From: Neurospora tetraspora
Lineage: Eukaryota > Ascomycota > Sordariomycetes > Sordariales > Sordariaceae
DNA length: 64,000 nt
Assembly (NCBI RefSeq): GCF_033439725.1
Contig: NW_026944386.1
Span: forward strand, 124,001 to 188,000
Reading direction: 5' to 3'
The translations under genes were made by a program, and so were the position numbers. Shown piece by piece: positions 21,927 to 32,382 of this stretch; the first letter of the stretch is position 1; each line of letters begins with the position of its first letter. The notes beneath the pieces are model-generated. The model worked only from the letters and a program-made list of their open reading frames with translations, did no database searches and was not told where the DNA came from.

Positions 21927-22542
21927 GTCACTCCCTAGCCCAGGTCGCCGTCACAGGCTAATTGCTTATCGATAAGGCTGGGAAAGGGACAAGGGAAGAG
22001 CTGCGCGTCACCCTCCATGTTCTCGAGCGAGGGCTTTGAGCTTTGAGCCAGGCACCGGACGGGACCATGGTCATGTCTTGGCTCGTGAGGTTGCGACAAC
22101 CGAGAGACGTGAATGCGATACCTGCTATCAGATGTTGGTGTTGCTCACCGCAAGAACTGTTATCCAAGCTTCCGCTGTCGTCACTGCCAGGTCCAAGCTT
22201 CAATAGAGGTGGCCCAAGCTCCCGAGTCCCGTCCAGCCTGTGCTCCACTGATTTTCAGCGGTCCTGGAGACGGGAACACTTGCTTGCCGGGACTTTGTTA
22301 TGTGCATCGTTTCGGCATCTCTTCTTCGGGATTCCTTGGAGGGAAGAGGGATTGAGTTCGCTACCATTTCTCATGTTGCCAAGGTGAGCATCAACATACT
22401 CGATGGCTTAAGACCCGTTCGGCACTCAAGTCTCACAACACCAATGGCCACAAGTCGTGACATAAACACCACACCACTCTTCAACGCCAAACCAACCCAT
22501 GCTTAATTTTCGTAAACCGTAAAATGCACACAGCCCACCCCC
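21927..22542. other. Intergenic region downstream of the PLP-protein gene
   Basis: Normal-composition sequence between element 1 and the 3' end of the YggS-type gene. No gene or repeat recognised; the short frames here lack splice or protein-family support. Confidence 0.4.
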
Positions 22543-23410
22543 CTAAACAACAACCTTCGCCTCCTGCTTACTCCCCCTCTCCCCAAAAATCGTGCTGCCC
22601 ACTCTAACCTCCCCACTCCCCATCACAATCGCCCCCTCAAAATCCTCACTCATGCCCATACTCAACTCCAGACTTCCATTCTCCAGCCCCAGCTCCTGCT
22701 CCACCAAATCCCTCTGCTCCCTCAACACTTGAAAATCCTCATTCTCATTCTCCGGCGTCGTCGCCTTGCTCCTCGCAATGGCACCAATCGTCATCAGCCC
22801 CAAAAGATTCAGGTGCGGACACTCCGTAACGATGGCCTTGCACAGATCGGCGGTTTCTTGCCCGGGCGAACAGCCGGATTTGGAGTCCTCGCCCGAGGTG
22901 TTGACTTGGACGTGGACGTTGAGTTTTTCGATGGGCTCTTCAGACGAAGAGGAGGAGGCAATGAGTTCGCCGCGGACGCGGTTGAGGGTCTGGGCTTTTT
23001 TGAGGGAGTCCAAGGAGGAGACGGCGAAGAGGTTGGGGATGCGGGCTAGGGGTTTGCAGTGGGCTATTCATTACTTGTGTCAGTACTTACTCTCTTGTAC
23101 ACCAAGTATGGAGTTGGGACATGGACATACTAGACTGAAGACCACCGATAAAATGCCACTTAATACTCCGCGGCAACAGCTCCGCCTTCTGCTGCAGCTC
23201 CTGGGCATAGTTCTCGCCGAAATGGACGTGCTTGACTTGGGGAGCCTGGTGCAGGGCCAAAATGTCGTTGGCGGGCTTGAGCTTGGACACGGCGACGAGC
23301 CGGACGGGGCGACCTTTGGCGACGGCGAGGATGCGGTCTTGCACGCCTTGGAGCTGGGAGACGAGCGCGGAGGCCCGGGTGGGGTCGATTTTGAGGGGTG
23401 TTGAGCTCAT
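22543..23410 (-). CDS. YggS/PROSC-type PLP homeostasis protein
   Basis: Two exons, 23410-23131 and 23063-22543, with a 67-bp intron (GTATGT donor, ATAG acceptor); 266 residues, the normal length. The family binds pyridoxal 5'-phosphate without a known enzymatic reaction and buffers PLP supply (bacterial YggS, human PLPBP, yeast YBL036C). Visible landmarks: VSKLKP with the PLP-binding Lys at residue 43; [19 protein letters not shown] at the intron junction; the strand [17 protein letters not shown]; and the phosphate-binding end [13 protein letters not shown] followed by VRVGSTIFG. All expected parts are present, so it should be functional. The start ATG gives a short N-terminal helix before the barrel as in homologues. 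Confidence 0.95.
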
Positions 23411-25344
23411 CTTTGATTACTCGATAGATGTGAAGTTACTAGGTGTTGGGGTGAGGTTTTGAGTGGTGTGTTTTGTGATGTCGTGATGTCGTGGTGAGTG
23501 AGTGAAGTCGGGGATGTTGGAGGTTCAAAATGAGGTTGTCACGGCCGGCCTGTGTCATCGATTGGAGTGCCTCTTTTCCCGCTGTGGGTGCTTTCCCTGC
23601 ACAAAATCCTGCAGACCCGCCCATGCGCCCCTGCAGAAATTGGTAGTGCAAAACCACTTGTGACTTTTACAACGGAGGCGCAGTACGCATCCAATGGTCT
23701 ATGGCTAAATAATCGGAAAATGTGTCAATTCTCTTCCTGAGTACGTCTGTCTAGCTAATGTTCTTTCATGGTCTTTTAACCCCATTCCCGAGGGTTGTGT
23801 GTCCTCCAGGTCGATTTGTCCCGGCCTCGTCCCGAGTACCCGTCTAACAAAAAGCTATGAGCAACTCCTCACCCCGGGGTGCGTTAGCGAGTGGAACACC
23901 TGCACCTCGACTTCAACGTCACCTCTCACCAAAATATCGGCCAGATCATCCCGATCTCGGGTTTTGAATGTCCCAGAGCTTAATACAATCTACTTCTTCC
24001 CATCCTGCCTGCCTGGTAATGACCATCCTCATGGGCCAAAACTTGTCACACCGCTTAGCGACGCCGTTAATGCCGATAACAGACGGCTTCGAAATCCTGG
24101 CATCATCAGCATCGGCATCATAGTCCTCCATCGTGAGACGGCCGGCTGTCTTCAACAGACCCCATGCTTGAACCCCCATGGCTGCCGGTTGGGAAATGCG
24201 ACCCCATACACGCTAGGTTTCCATGCTGCCCATTCGCCAGCTAGATGTCGCGCGCTGCTTCCACGGCCAACTCCATGCCTCGATATCTCTCGTGCTGTCA
24301 TCAGAGTGCGGAAAAAAATACTCTCAAGAGGATTCACCTATCGTCAACTCTTTCCGACAGTAGATTATGGTAGTCTCTCGCTGTTTACGCCTGTCCGAGT
24401 GGCGTATACCTTCTCCTCCCCGAGTTGTTGAGCAGTGTCCAGTGACCATCTTCATGGCCGCGATGGGATCATTTCAGTCATCACTCAAGCCCCGTCCCGG
24501 ACCCAGCCCCTGAAAGGCTACTCCTATTGATGAAATGTGGTTGATAACTGAAGTACCCGTTACTGAATACGGGGGCGAAAGAGAAGGGTGAGCAGGCAGG
24601 TGTCGAGGGGGAAAGGAAGGAAGGCTGGCGGGCCATCAATCCCCGTCAAGATCACGACCGTACAACATGGCGCAGAAATGTTGACGTAGACTTCGGTCAA
24701 GACGGTTGGTCATTGTCAAGATCCTCTCTTCCTACGCCAACCCCCCAATGAAATCCCGAAGCCCTCTTCTCCTCAAAACTCATCTCCTTTTCGCTTCCTC
24801 GCTCTCTCCCTCTCCTCACCATCCAACCTAAACCTCTCCTTCAACATCTGGGCTTCCTCCTAATGGACCTGGGCCATCGCTCCCACACGTCTGGCATACC
24901 AGTCTCTGTATGACGACGAGAGGGTGAATCTTATGGTTCACAATTGTATTGGCGAGGACCCTCCCCAAGCGCCGGCGTGGGCTGTCCTCTCTCTTCCCCT
25001 TCTACCCCCCTTCCAACCTCTCACGCCTCGGCTTCCCTACAGATCTCCAGACCTTCTAGCGGACCTTCTAGACCTTCCGGTCCTTTGGCTCTACCAACAA
25101 CTACCAGGACACCAACCCCACATAATCCGGCCCGCCGGTCCCAGGCGCCATCTTTGACTCCAACCACCAAATGGGCGAGCATTATCGAGGGCATGTGAGA
25201 ACTATGACCAACACTCTACCGGGTGGACGGAAGGAGCGGAGCTGTGTTTTTCGGCTCTTGCTCCACCAATCCGGAAGGAGGGAGGTTGCGTAGAGACCAG
25301 CTGGCACACGTCTGGGAAGTTCATCAGGTGTACACCAAGCGCAC
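23411..25344. other. Gene-free region, about 1.9 kb
   Basis: Upstream of the PLP-protein gene and leading into the accessory block. No coding frame with recognisable family or good splice structure was found. Near 23,475-23,500 is a small tract of TGATGTCG/GTGAG repeats. A pyrimidine-rich tract lies at about 24,730-24,850. Confidence 0.35.
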
Positions 25345-26252
25345 AGCAATTGTCGAGTTTTGTGATTATTGTTACTAAGGGATCGATGAAGAAGGTTCCA
25401 GTACTTCGTCGTATGACCACTCACCGCATCACCAACGAACCAGTCCAAACGGTCGATATCCACCCCCAGATTCGTCGTCTTGGTAGATTCCGCGGCTTCA
25501 AGAAGCGCCTTATTGGGTACTGCCTTCGTCGTGGGGTAGCTTATACCCTTTCTCAACACACTACAGTTGAAAACGGACAGTTCCTGATGGGCCACACAAG
25601 GGCTTCAACATACTGGCCTTACCATCTCCAAATATGGTTTTTAGAGCCATATGAATGGCGTAAGCATGCGCCCACTCACATTACCTCGGCAGCACACATC
25701 ATCGGGCAATATGCTGTTACGATCCAATCAAGGATCCCTTATGTAAGCTAGATCAGATAGAACCAACGGGACCAATCAGGTAGGACCCGAAGGAAGGACC
25801 CGAAGGCCCAGGTCCTTAGGCCGGGTCCCGGGGACCCGATACGGAGGTTCGGGTCCACGGGTCCGGATTGACGGGTCCATGAAGGCCAGTATATAAGACG
25901 GCCTCCCCAGGCCTCTTGAATACCGGCTCTTCAGCAAGCAATAGCTTCTACAATCAATCAGTACCTTTCGGCTACTACTACCGTTGTTCTACCTATCCCA
26001 GCGATATACTCCTGTGTTTGTAACGGTTCGTCACATATGCCCGGATATAGCGGAGTGACCACCGGGCGTACCCTCACACCCCGGATTTGCCCGTTTTGCT
26101 ACTACGACGAGACGAAGCCTGCTTACCAACGTGTGTATTGCTACGAGCGACAAGGGTATCCTAAGCATATTGGCGTCCATCTCGTTGACATGGACAAGAC
26201 GAACAAGACGTTGAAATGTGCATGCTTTCCAATGTTCTACGGTGCTACCTAG
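25345..26252 (+). pseudogene. DUF3435 (captain-type tyrosine recombinase / FluG-related) relic
   Basis: Two separated open stretches carry features of DUF3435 proteins, the tyrosine-recombinase family that includes the captains of fungal Starship elements. The first (about 25,351-25,710) contains VPVLRR, then GFKKRLIGYCLRRG with the box-II-like RRG, then NGQFLMGH and a nearby TYWPYHL; this order (PVxR, YxLRRG, MGH, Y) is that of the DUF3435 catalytic domain. The second (about 26,041-26,252) contains ICPFC, about 20 residues, then KHIGVHL and KCAC, matching the C-terminal zinc-finger-like segment of the same proteins. A solo LTR lies between them. The N-terminal part was not found and the second stretch ends early, so this is a decayed remnant. 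FluG-type non-mobile relatives share the fold, so 'captain' is an inference. Confidence 0.6.
25715..26035 (+). mobile_element. Solo LTR of an LTR retrotransposon (fossil)
   Basis: A 321-bp block starting TGTTACG and ending CGTCACA, flanked by the 5-bp direct repeat TATGC (25710-25714 and 26036-26040). It holds a TATA box (TATATAAG near 25,893) in the position expected for an LTR promoter. No internal coding region accompanies it, so it is a single LTR left by recombination between the two ends. The intact target duplication suggests a fairly recent insertion. Ty1/copia versus Ty3/gypsy cannot be decided from the LTR alone. It is inserted in the DUF3435 relic. Confidence 0.75.
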
Positions 26253-26585
26253 CGTCAAGTTCCCGGACACTAAACGTGTCCAGAAGTGCCCGAGTCACTT
26301 CCCTGACGCTCAAGGACCTGACCTCATCGCTCGCGCGTCGACCGTCTACCTTTCCCACCGCGACTCAACGACACCCTGCTCCTCTCCGCACTGCATGGTC
26401 CAGTTGGCAAACTTTCATCTCTACTTGTAGGACAGCACGTTATTTCCCTAGGACACTAGAGGTATCGACGCCGTCTCGAGCTCATTATCCAAGCTTTCGA
26501 CTATGGTCAACACTTGAACGATTACTTGGAAGCGATCAGATTCCTCCTCTGCGAAACCCACCCAAAATGGGATTACGTCGCTGCG
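26253..26585. other. Unassigned sequence between two relic genes
   Basis: Short stretch between the DUF3435 relic and the GIY-YIG-associated relic. On the plus strand at about 26,465-26,605 one frame reads smoothly (containing YGQHLNDYLEAIRFLL and THPKWDYV) and may be a fragment of a further lost gene. No family recognised. Confidence 0.25.
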
Positions 26586-27170
26586 TCACCCCCCAAGGTC
26601 CTGTTGATATAAGCCCAGATGGATGTATTCCTGGGCTTGGTGAAGTCGGCGGTCCTGTTTCTGTTGTTGCTCATGTTGGTGCCGCCGTTGAAGGATGGCT
26701 TCGAGCCCGGGTGCGAAGGTGAAATCGGCCCAAACCATCAATTTCTGGAGCTGAGTGGCATCGCCAAACAGCGGCGGGATGAAATGATGGACTTTAACCA
26801 TCGTGGTGGAAAGCGTCCAGGCCAAAGACCCAAAACGCTGAACCAACGCCGGCGGGGTCGTCGCCACTTGTCCGGCCACCCTTTCTGCCATTCCAGCCGT
26901 CGCCGGCTGGTTCTCGGACTCGAACCGAGCAATTTTCTCTCGACGCTTTTCGGCACGGCGCGCAATGGTGTCGGCCTCCCGGACCAACTTCGCATCCTTG
27001 CTAGCTTTTTTCCATAGCGGCCAACGCGGCCCAGGCCTTGGCGGGACGATCAAGCGCATCGTCAATGGCGAATTGGGCAATGCGGGTAGCAGTGTTGGGA
27101 GGCATTGTGCTGGTGCTGCTGGAGGGGGAGAACAGACTCGGCGATCGGCAGCCATGATTTGAAGGTCCAT
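26586..27170 (-). pseudogene. Orphan-family gene related to the GIY-YIG relic at 52 kb (probably truncated)
   Basis: A 194-residue frame. Its middle (LVQRFGSLAWTL, then KVHHFIPPLFG, then WADFTFAPGLEAIL) clearly matches the second copy at 52,048-52,709 (LIQRFGSLAWNI, KVHQF, PPLVG, WADLEFAAGLDKVL). The second copy continues into a GIY-YIG-like domain; here the frame instead ends in a Gln/His-rich tail without that domain, so this copy has lost its C-terminal half or been replaced. The N-terminal part has a Lys/Arg/Glu-rich helix (ARRAEKRREKIARFE). Function unknown. It could still be expressed as a shortened protein. Confidence 0.45.
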
Positions 27171-27638
27171 TCACTTGGGAAAAGGACGGGAGCCAGCCTT
27201 ATGAGGCCGAGAGAGAACAGTACGCACTTTCAAGGTTCGCTCGTATTGTTCAAAACGTACATATAATGTTCGAACATCGGATAGAAGACTGTGAACACGT
27301 CAGGATACCTCTACCGATAGCCAGTGACCGAAGGAAGAAAGTCAACCTGGATCCAAGAACCTGAACACCCGGCTACTATTGTGAACAAGGTACCTATTGT
27401 CCGTGAACACCAGATGAACAGCCGTGAACAGGTGCGCAATAACAGGTCTACGGCTCCAGGTCAGTGAGTGAATGTGGAAATAGCGACAGCTCAATTCTTC
27501 ATATAAAATCCCCCCCTTCCTGGGAGCTCGCAACTTTCAAACTTGCCTCGAACATTATACTTCGAACACCGAACATCGAACATCGACCTTCGACATTCGA
27601 CCTTCGACCCATCTCACCCTACATCAATTGGCTTCAAA
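27171..27638. promoter_or_regulatory. Promoter and leader of the SIM-motif gene
   Basis: Contains a TATA box TATAAAA at 27502-27508, about 130 bp upstream of the start codon. After it comes a leader rich in short CGAACATCGA/CTTCGAC repeats (about 27,548-27,608). GTGAACA and CGAACAT motifs recur over 27,230-27,430. Confidence 0.5.
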
Positions 27639-28451
27639 ATGTCGGCCCCAATCGAACAATCCATCTACTTGAAAAACACAAACATCATCGTGAACATCAC
27701 CCTTTCGGGCTTTCAAACTGTCACTTTTGACCCTGTCACCGGACAGGATTTAGTAAGTGTTTACAACCTACACATCACCCCCCTCCATCAAATTCTTTTG
27801 ATCAAAACGGAGCCATATACTAATCGAATCTCTACCAGGATCATCAGCCGCCCGCCGAGCTCGCCTTCCCTCCCCCGAACTTCAATCATGTTGTCTTCCG
27901 AGAGATCGGCTTTGAAGAGGCCCCCAACAATGGGCCTGATTTCGTAAAGGCACTGATGTCTAATCTGGAGGAGCTCCAGTTCGAGCCAGTTATTATCCAG
28001 GACATGAACATGGTGAGTGTTCACACATCATCCCCATCCATCTTTTAGTCAGAACTGAGTCAAGTTCTAACAGAATCAACACTACAAGTTCTACCAGCAG
28101 CTGGCTCAGCCCGCCATGCCCGTCATGCCCGTCATGCCCGTCATGCCCGTCATGCCCGCTTTCCCTCTCCCGGACCCAAACCTCCAAGATGAAGTCGTCC
28201 GTCGTCCCCAACCCAAGAAATTTCCGCGGGCTTCCAAAGCCGCCAGATCCCAAGCCTGGAAAGCGATGCTCAGAAAGTTCGAGATTTCACACATGCGCCG
28301 CATGGCTCTCCGCCGCTATCATGGCTACAGCTCGCGATTCCAGAAGCCGTACAAGCCCCGTCGCCAGTCGCCCACGCCTACCGCTGCCATGCCCGTGAGT
28401 GCCATTGGAACGGTCCAGAACCCGATTGACCTTACGATGGAGGAGGAGTAA
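27639..28451 (+). CDS. Small orphan protein with VMP repeats and C-terminal SUMO-interaction-like motif
   Basis: Three exons: 27639-27752, 27839-28012 and 28074-28451; donors GTAAGT and GTGAGT, acceptors CCAG and ACAG, both introns phase 0; 221 residues. I recognise no domain family. The third exon begins with a Met-Pro-Val tract encoded by a 9-bp tandem repeat (CCCGTCATG, about five copies at 28,115-28,158), so the tract length may vary between strains. A basic helix-rich region follows (RRPQPKKFPRASKAARSQ and RKFEISHMRRMALRRY), possibly nucleic-acid binding or a nuclear signal. The protein ends with NPIDLTMEEE, which matches the hydrophobic core plus acidic flank of SUMO-interaction motifs. 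Clear TATA box, two good introns and C-rich codons argue for a real gene. Confidence 0.75.
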
Positions 28452-30253
28452 GTCTAGAGGAGGGGGTGCACATGGGGAATGAGAATTTGGAGGAGACGGG
28501 AGTGTTTGGGATGAGTAAGTCCACTTGGGACGGGAGTGAGGAAAGAGTGTGTGATGGAGTGGTGGGGGGAAGAGCATTGGGTTGATTCGCTAGTGTCAGG
28601 ATCTGGAAAGGAGGAGGAGTAGGATGTTTTGTGACGCCTTCTTACATTGGCGAATGTCACGAATAGTTACCTAGAACATCGCTTGATCTCCCTCGAAAAA
28701 TTCAGTCGTCTTGACATCAACTCCGCTACTGTATTCCAGGTTGTGTGAATCACTTTCTCTGCCTGCTGCTTTTGCCTCTAGTGACGCTTGCCGCTCTTGT
28801 AATATTTCACCTGATATCCCATTCGATATCTAGAGGTAGTTAAATCACGTCCGAATAAAAGAAAAGGTCCACACACGACCAGCGAAAAGTACGCACTCCT
28901 CATCATCATCTTCTACTTCTCGTACATCCGAAACTTCTCAAGCGATACTATCTGAATTCCCCAGCCACGTCCGACTCTAAATCAACAACACCATTCTCGT
29001 TTCACCCCGTCATCAATCGGATGCCTCGTCCAAAGATGGCTCGCCTCTTATCGTCCGCATCTGGATCCGCTGGTGACTTCTACCAAGACCGCGACGACAA
29101 TCCCACGGCTGTGGATTCAACTGCCTCTCCACAGCGGGCGCAGTAGAACCCTTCTTCGGTAGACAAGGCAGTGTTCTGGCTTCTTAGATCTGTTTTCCTC
29201 GTTCGGCATCTCCTCCTGCACTCGCTTTGCGGGGAGTGAGTTTCCGTTGGCGCCTACGGGAGCGGAGTGCTCAGCGACAAGCTCGTAGATGCGCAATTTC
29301 AGGGCATCGCTGTGAACGCTGTCCCCTGTTTCCCATATGTACAAACTATATAAGGCAGAGCGGAGCACAGCCTCAGAGCTGGACAGAATTGCCTCGACGG
29401 TTTGTTGGTAACGGCTGACATTTGTGGTAGCTTGGAGGCTGAGATAACGAGGAGATGATGGACTACATGGCAAACCACTTCGACTACCGCTCCAAGAATT
29501 CCAAGCCGGCACTGCCCTTGGACTTCGAGAAGAAGATTGACATCGCCAAAAAAAAGAAAGACCCAGGCAACCAAGGGCAAGGCGCCCAAGCGCTCCATCC
29601 CTCCTCGCTCGGGGAGATGCAGACGGCATCTTTGCATCGGTGCGGGAGGTGTACTTACCTCTACAGTACTCTACCGACCTAGGTAGGTACTTTGTGTAAC
29701 GGCACTTGCAAAGATGGGAAGGAGCTTTGGAAACGGTGTGGCTTTCCCTCTTTCGTAAGCCGCGGAAGGACATACCCCTTGCTGGGCAGCACTTTACGAC
29801 GGGAGTCCTGGCCCTGAGCCGTGTCATCCCGTGCGACAGCCGGAAGAACAGTTTGAAAACCGTGACTACCATTCATATAAGATAGTTGGGAGGACTGGAC
29901 TTGAGATGCGCGATCGGGAAAGGCTACTGCCGCCAAGGCCCTTGGGAACTCGCTTCGTACACCATACCATTACAACGTGCTCTTACCCTCCAGTCTCTTT
30001 TGACTTGGTTTATTTGACGGGACGTGCTTACTAGTTCATCAAGCCAGAGGTCACAGAACGGAATGTAAATCAAACCGGACCACATCTCGTCTTACCTTGG
30101 AAGGTTGCCGGTCCGAGTATGCGTAGTCGAGAGGGAACCGGTGCAGAAGCTTCCTCCCAAAGAAGAGACCACCTTCCATAATACCACAAGAGCCCTTTCG
30201 TAAACTAGGAAGGTGTTGTAGTCGTCCAACCGCATTCAGACAGCCCGGCCACA
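28452..30253. other. Accessory stretch with only fragmentary frames
   Basis: About 1.8 kb. A 41-residue frame at 29021-29146 (+) starts MPRPKMARLL and has good codon use behind a C/A-rich leader, so it may be a microprotein or a truncated gene start. On the minus strand about 29,117-29,440 another frame reads smoothly (containing YSLYIWETGDSVHSDALK, then LRIYELVAEHSAPV) and could be the C-terminal piece of a lost gene. Neither matches a family I know. No repeats with inverted ends were found. Confidence 0.3.
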
Positions 30254-30381
30254 TACAAAATCCTGCAATGCCCACCTTCGATCTCAGACTCTTCACCCGT
30301 TCTCTTCACCCGTTCCCCTATTACGACAACGCTATCAGAACAAACCTATTTCAACAACCGTTAAACCGACAACCTAATACC
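30254..30381 (+). promoter_or_regulatory. Core promoter and leader of orphan paralogue A
   Basis: A TATA-like TACAAAA at about 30,254 followed by a leader (CCCACCTTCGATCTCAGA, then repeated CTCTTCACCCGTT) that is nearly the same as in paralogue B at 34,530. Because this conserved leader covers the first ATG (30268), the true start is more likely the ATG at 30382. Confidence 0.5.
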
Positions 30382-31032
30382 ATGTCGAACGAAGCGGCGG
30401 ATCGCTGGCGAGACAAGCCTGCGGGCGATATTGCCGGTGAGTTACGCCGACTTACTAACACGTTGACGAACTGGGGTGAGCACCAGTTAGCCGCGGATAT
30501 GCGGAAGATCTTGGGAGAGGTCGAGGAATTCGACCCCAAAGAGCCCATCAACGTCTTTAGTTTGGCCTTATCGGCCGAATTTCTCATCCATGAAGTTGCG
30601 CGTCTGTCGCGTGATTTCACCAGGGGATTCACACACGATAGCGGAGAATTCGCGGCCGTGGTCAAGAGTGCGGCCTTCAAGAAAGCGGCCGATGTCCCCA
30701 ATCCAAAACAGAAAAAGAAAGATCCACTACTTCTAACGGAGGTTCAAAAACGCCACCGAGAGGAGCGCCTAGAGGCGCACCAACGGGCTGGAACCGACAA
30801 CCCCGAACTCGCTGCTACGGAGGATGTAGATTGGTCGTACTGCCACCTTGGGGACACGGAACATCAGTTACCGTACATCTTGGAGGAGTTACAGGGCCTC
30901 AAGGAATGGAAGGACCGTGATTTTAGTATCGACAAACCTCCAACTCCGATCCTCGATCGACTTCACTTCCTCTTGGAAGATTCAGACACAACGATAACCC
31001 TCGAGGAGTTGACGGCTTTCAACTTCCCGTAG
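30382..31032 (+). CDS. Orphan protein, paralogue A
   Basis: A single-exon frame of 216 residues from the start shared with its paralogue (MSNEAADRWRDKPAGDI); an in-frame ATG 114 bp upstream lies in the conserved leader and is unlikely to be used. The protein is charged and mostly helical: an N-terminal region (LTNWGEHQLAADMRKILGEV), a middle Lys-rich linker (NPKQKKKD), then a conserved C-terminal block (HREERLEAHQ, DWSYCHLGD, LEELQGLKEWKD, KPPTPILDRLHFLLED). That C-terminal block is shared with paralogue B at 34,769. No signal peptide, membrane span or known domain was seen. Function unknown. Confidence 0.65.
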   Translation: MSNEAADRWRDKPAGDIAGELRRLTNTLTNWGEHQLAADMRKILGEVEEFDPKEPINVFSLALSAEFLIHEVARLSRDFTRGFTHDSGEFAAVVKSAAFKKAADVPNPKQKKKDPLLLTEVQKRHREERLEAHQRAGTDNPELAATEDVDWSYCHLGDTEHQLPYILEELQGLKEWKDRDFSIDKPPTPILDRLHFLLEDSDTTITLEELTAFNFP

Positions 31033-32382
31033 TTGAAAGTGAAAATCCCACGCACGTCAACCATGGGTCCATTTTCCGTCTCTAGGGACGGAATTCGGGG
31101 GCGGCGAAGTCGGCCTCTGCAACCTCCACGTGGTGCCGCCTGGGAACCTGGCCTTCAACGTGGTCAGAGCCAGTGCAGAGACGCAGTTTGTACATTTAGA
31201 ATGTTTGGATACCTAGTATTCTCCAAAACAAGTGACAAGCTCATCCAGCTATGGTTTCCTTTTGATTTCAGTGAACAATGGTGAGACAGTGAAGCGCCCA
31301 CGAATCCACTTTGCTCCGTGAGGCCCACTTTTTCCGGCCACTTTTCCCGGCCAGAGCCGGCCTCATGGAAGCTCATTATTCTCAATGCCTCCTCATTGCT
31401 CCCAATGCCCTCCCAGTGCTCTCAATGCCTCCCAGTGCTCTCAATGACTCCCAATGCCTCTCTATTGGTCTAAATGCCTCTTATCGCTTTCAACCGTCGT
31501 CATGGAAGAAGGACTTGGTCATTTTGGGGACTTGGTCATTTGGAACGACGGTCGCATTTGGACGACCAAAACCACTAAAATGCCACTTTTCTCAACCACC
31601 ATTGCACTACACGAGCCTTTCAAAGTAATTTTCGGGACTTTTGCACCTGGTTGCGTTTTGATGCACGCAATGGTTGGAGAGCGGTGTTGATTCGGGCGAA
31701 AGGATTTCACGGTTTGCAGCTGGAGCAGCCAGAAGCGCAGAACGTCTTCTCTGCCAATCTGGCCGAGTTGTGTGACCATGTGATGGATATTGGAGGTATC
31801 ATCAAGACCTTCTCAGAGGAGAAGAAGATGCGAAGTTTCGTCTTGGTTGTGGTTGTGGCTGTGGTGGTGCAGTGTCCTTGGTCAATTGTGGTGGTGCCTG
31901 GCAGTATCTCGCATCCGAATCGCGACGAGTTGAGTGGTGTGTTCATTCGGTGCCTTGCCACGACTTTCGCTGGACCGCCTAAAGATAGATCGGAGCGTAT
32001 TTTGAGTGCGCCGTAAGTAACCCCGATCTTGGTTGAGTTTGTTACACATTTTGTTACACGTCTCCAAAAGTTTCTCAAGATCGGACGAAATCATTTTTGT
32101 CAAAAAATTGTTGAGAACCAAGTACCAACCCCCTTCCTATTGTGGTTCTATTGTGCCTCTCATCAACCATCCCCGTCGAGTGAATGTGAATAACTGAGAT
32201 GCCCATCAAGAACCTGCAAGTGAAAATTATGGCAGCTGGCAGGTTCATTCAGGTTGGTCTTTCCCCATCTATACAAGACTTGGACCTGAACTCGAACTTC
32301 TTCTCTTCTCGAGAATCAGACACCACATGACTTAGTCCCTAACCCAACTTTCTTTCTTCCAACTCTCAGCAACGTCAGCAAA
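31033..32382. other. Gene-poor stretch containing a diverged repeat and a minisatellite
   Basis: Downstream of paralogue A. The block about 31,270-31,560 resembles 46,060-46,250 (GAAGCGCCC-CGAATCCAC, then CCCACTTTTnCCGGCCA, then TCAATGCCTCC, then GGTCATTTTGGGGA-like sequence), so it is one copy of an old interspersed repeat. Within it, 31,378-31,485 is an imperfect 17-19-bp tandem array (CTCAATGCCTCCCAGTG type). A 121-residue frame at 31651-32016 has no family support. Confidence 0.4.
31378..31485 (+). repeat. Imperfect 17-19-bp tandem array
   Basis: About five to six units of the form CTCAATGCCTCCCAGTG with substitutions and small length changes. Confidence 0.6.

Noticed and set aside
26041-26252. 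Independent C2H2 zinc-finger gene
   Set aside because: The finger pattern is the C-terminal type found in DUF3435 proteins and lies directly beside the recombinase remnant, so it is more simply part of that relic.
31651-32016. 121-residue plus-strand frame
   Set aside because: Val-rich low-complexity run, no family, no splice or promoter support.
32313-32322. Heat-shock element TTCTCGAGAA upstream of the AT-hook gene
   Set aside because: Spacing between TTC and GAA is four bases rather than two; a chance palindrome is as likely.
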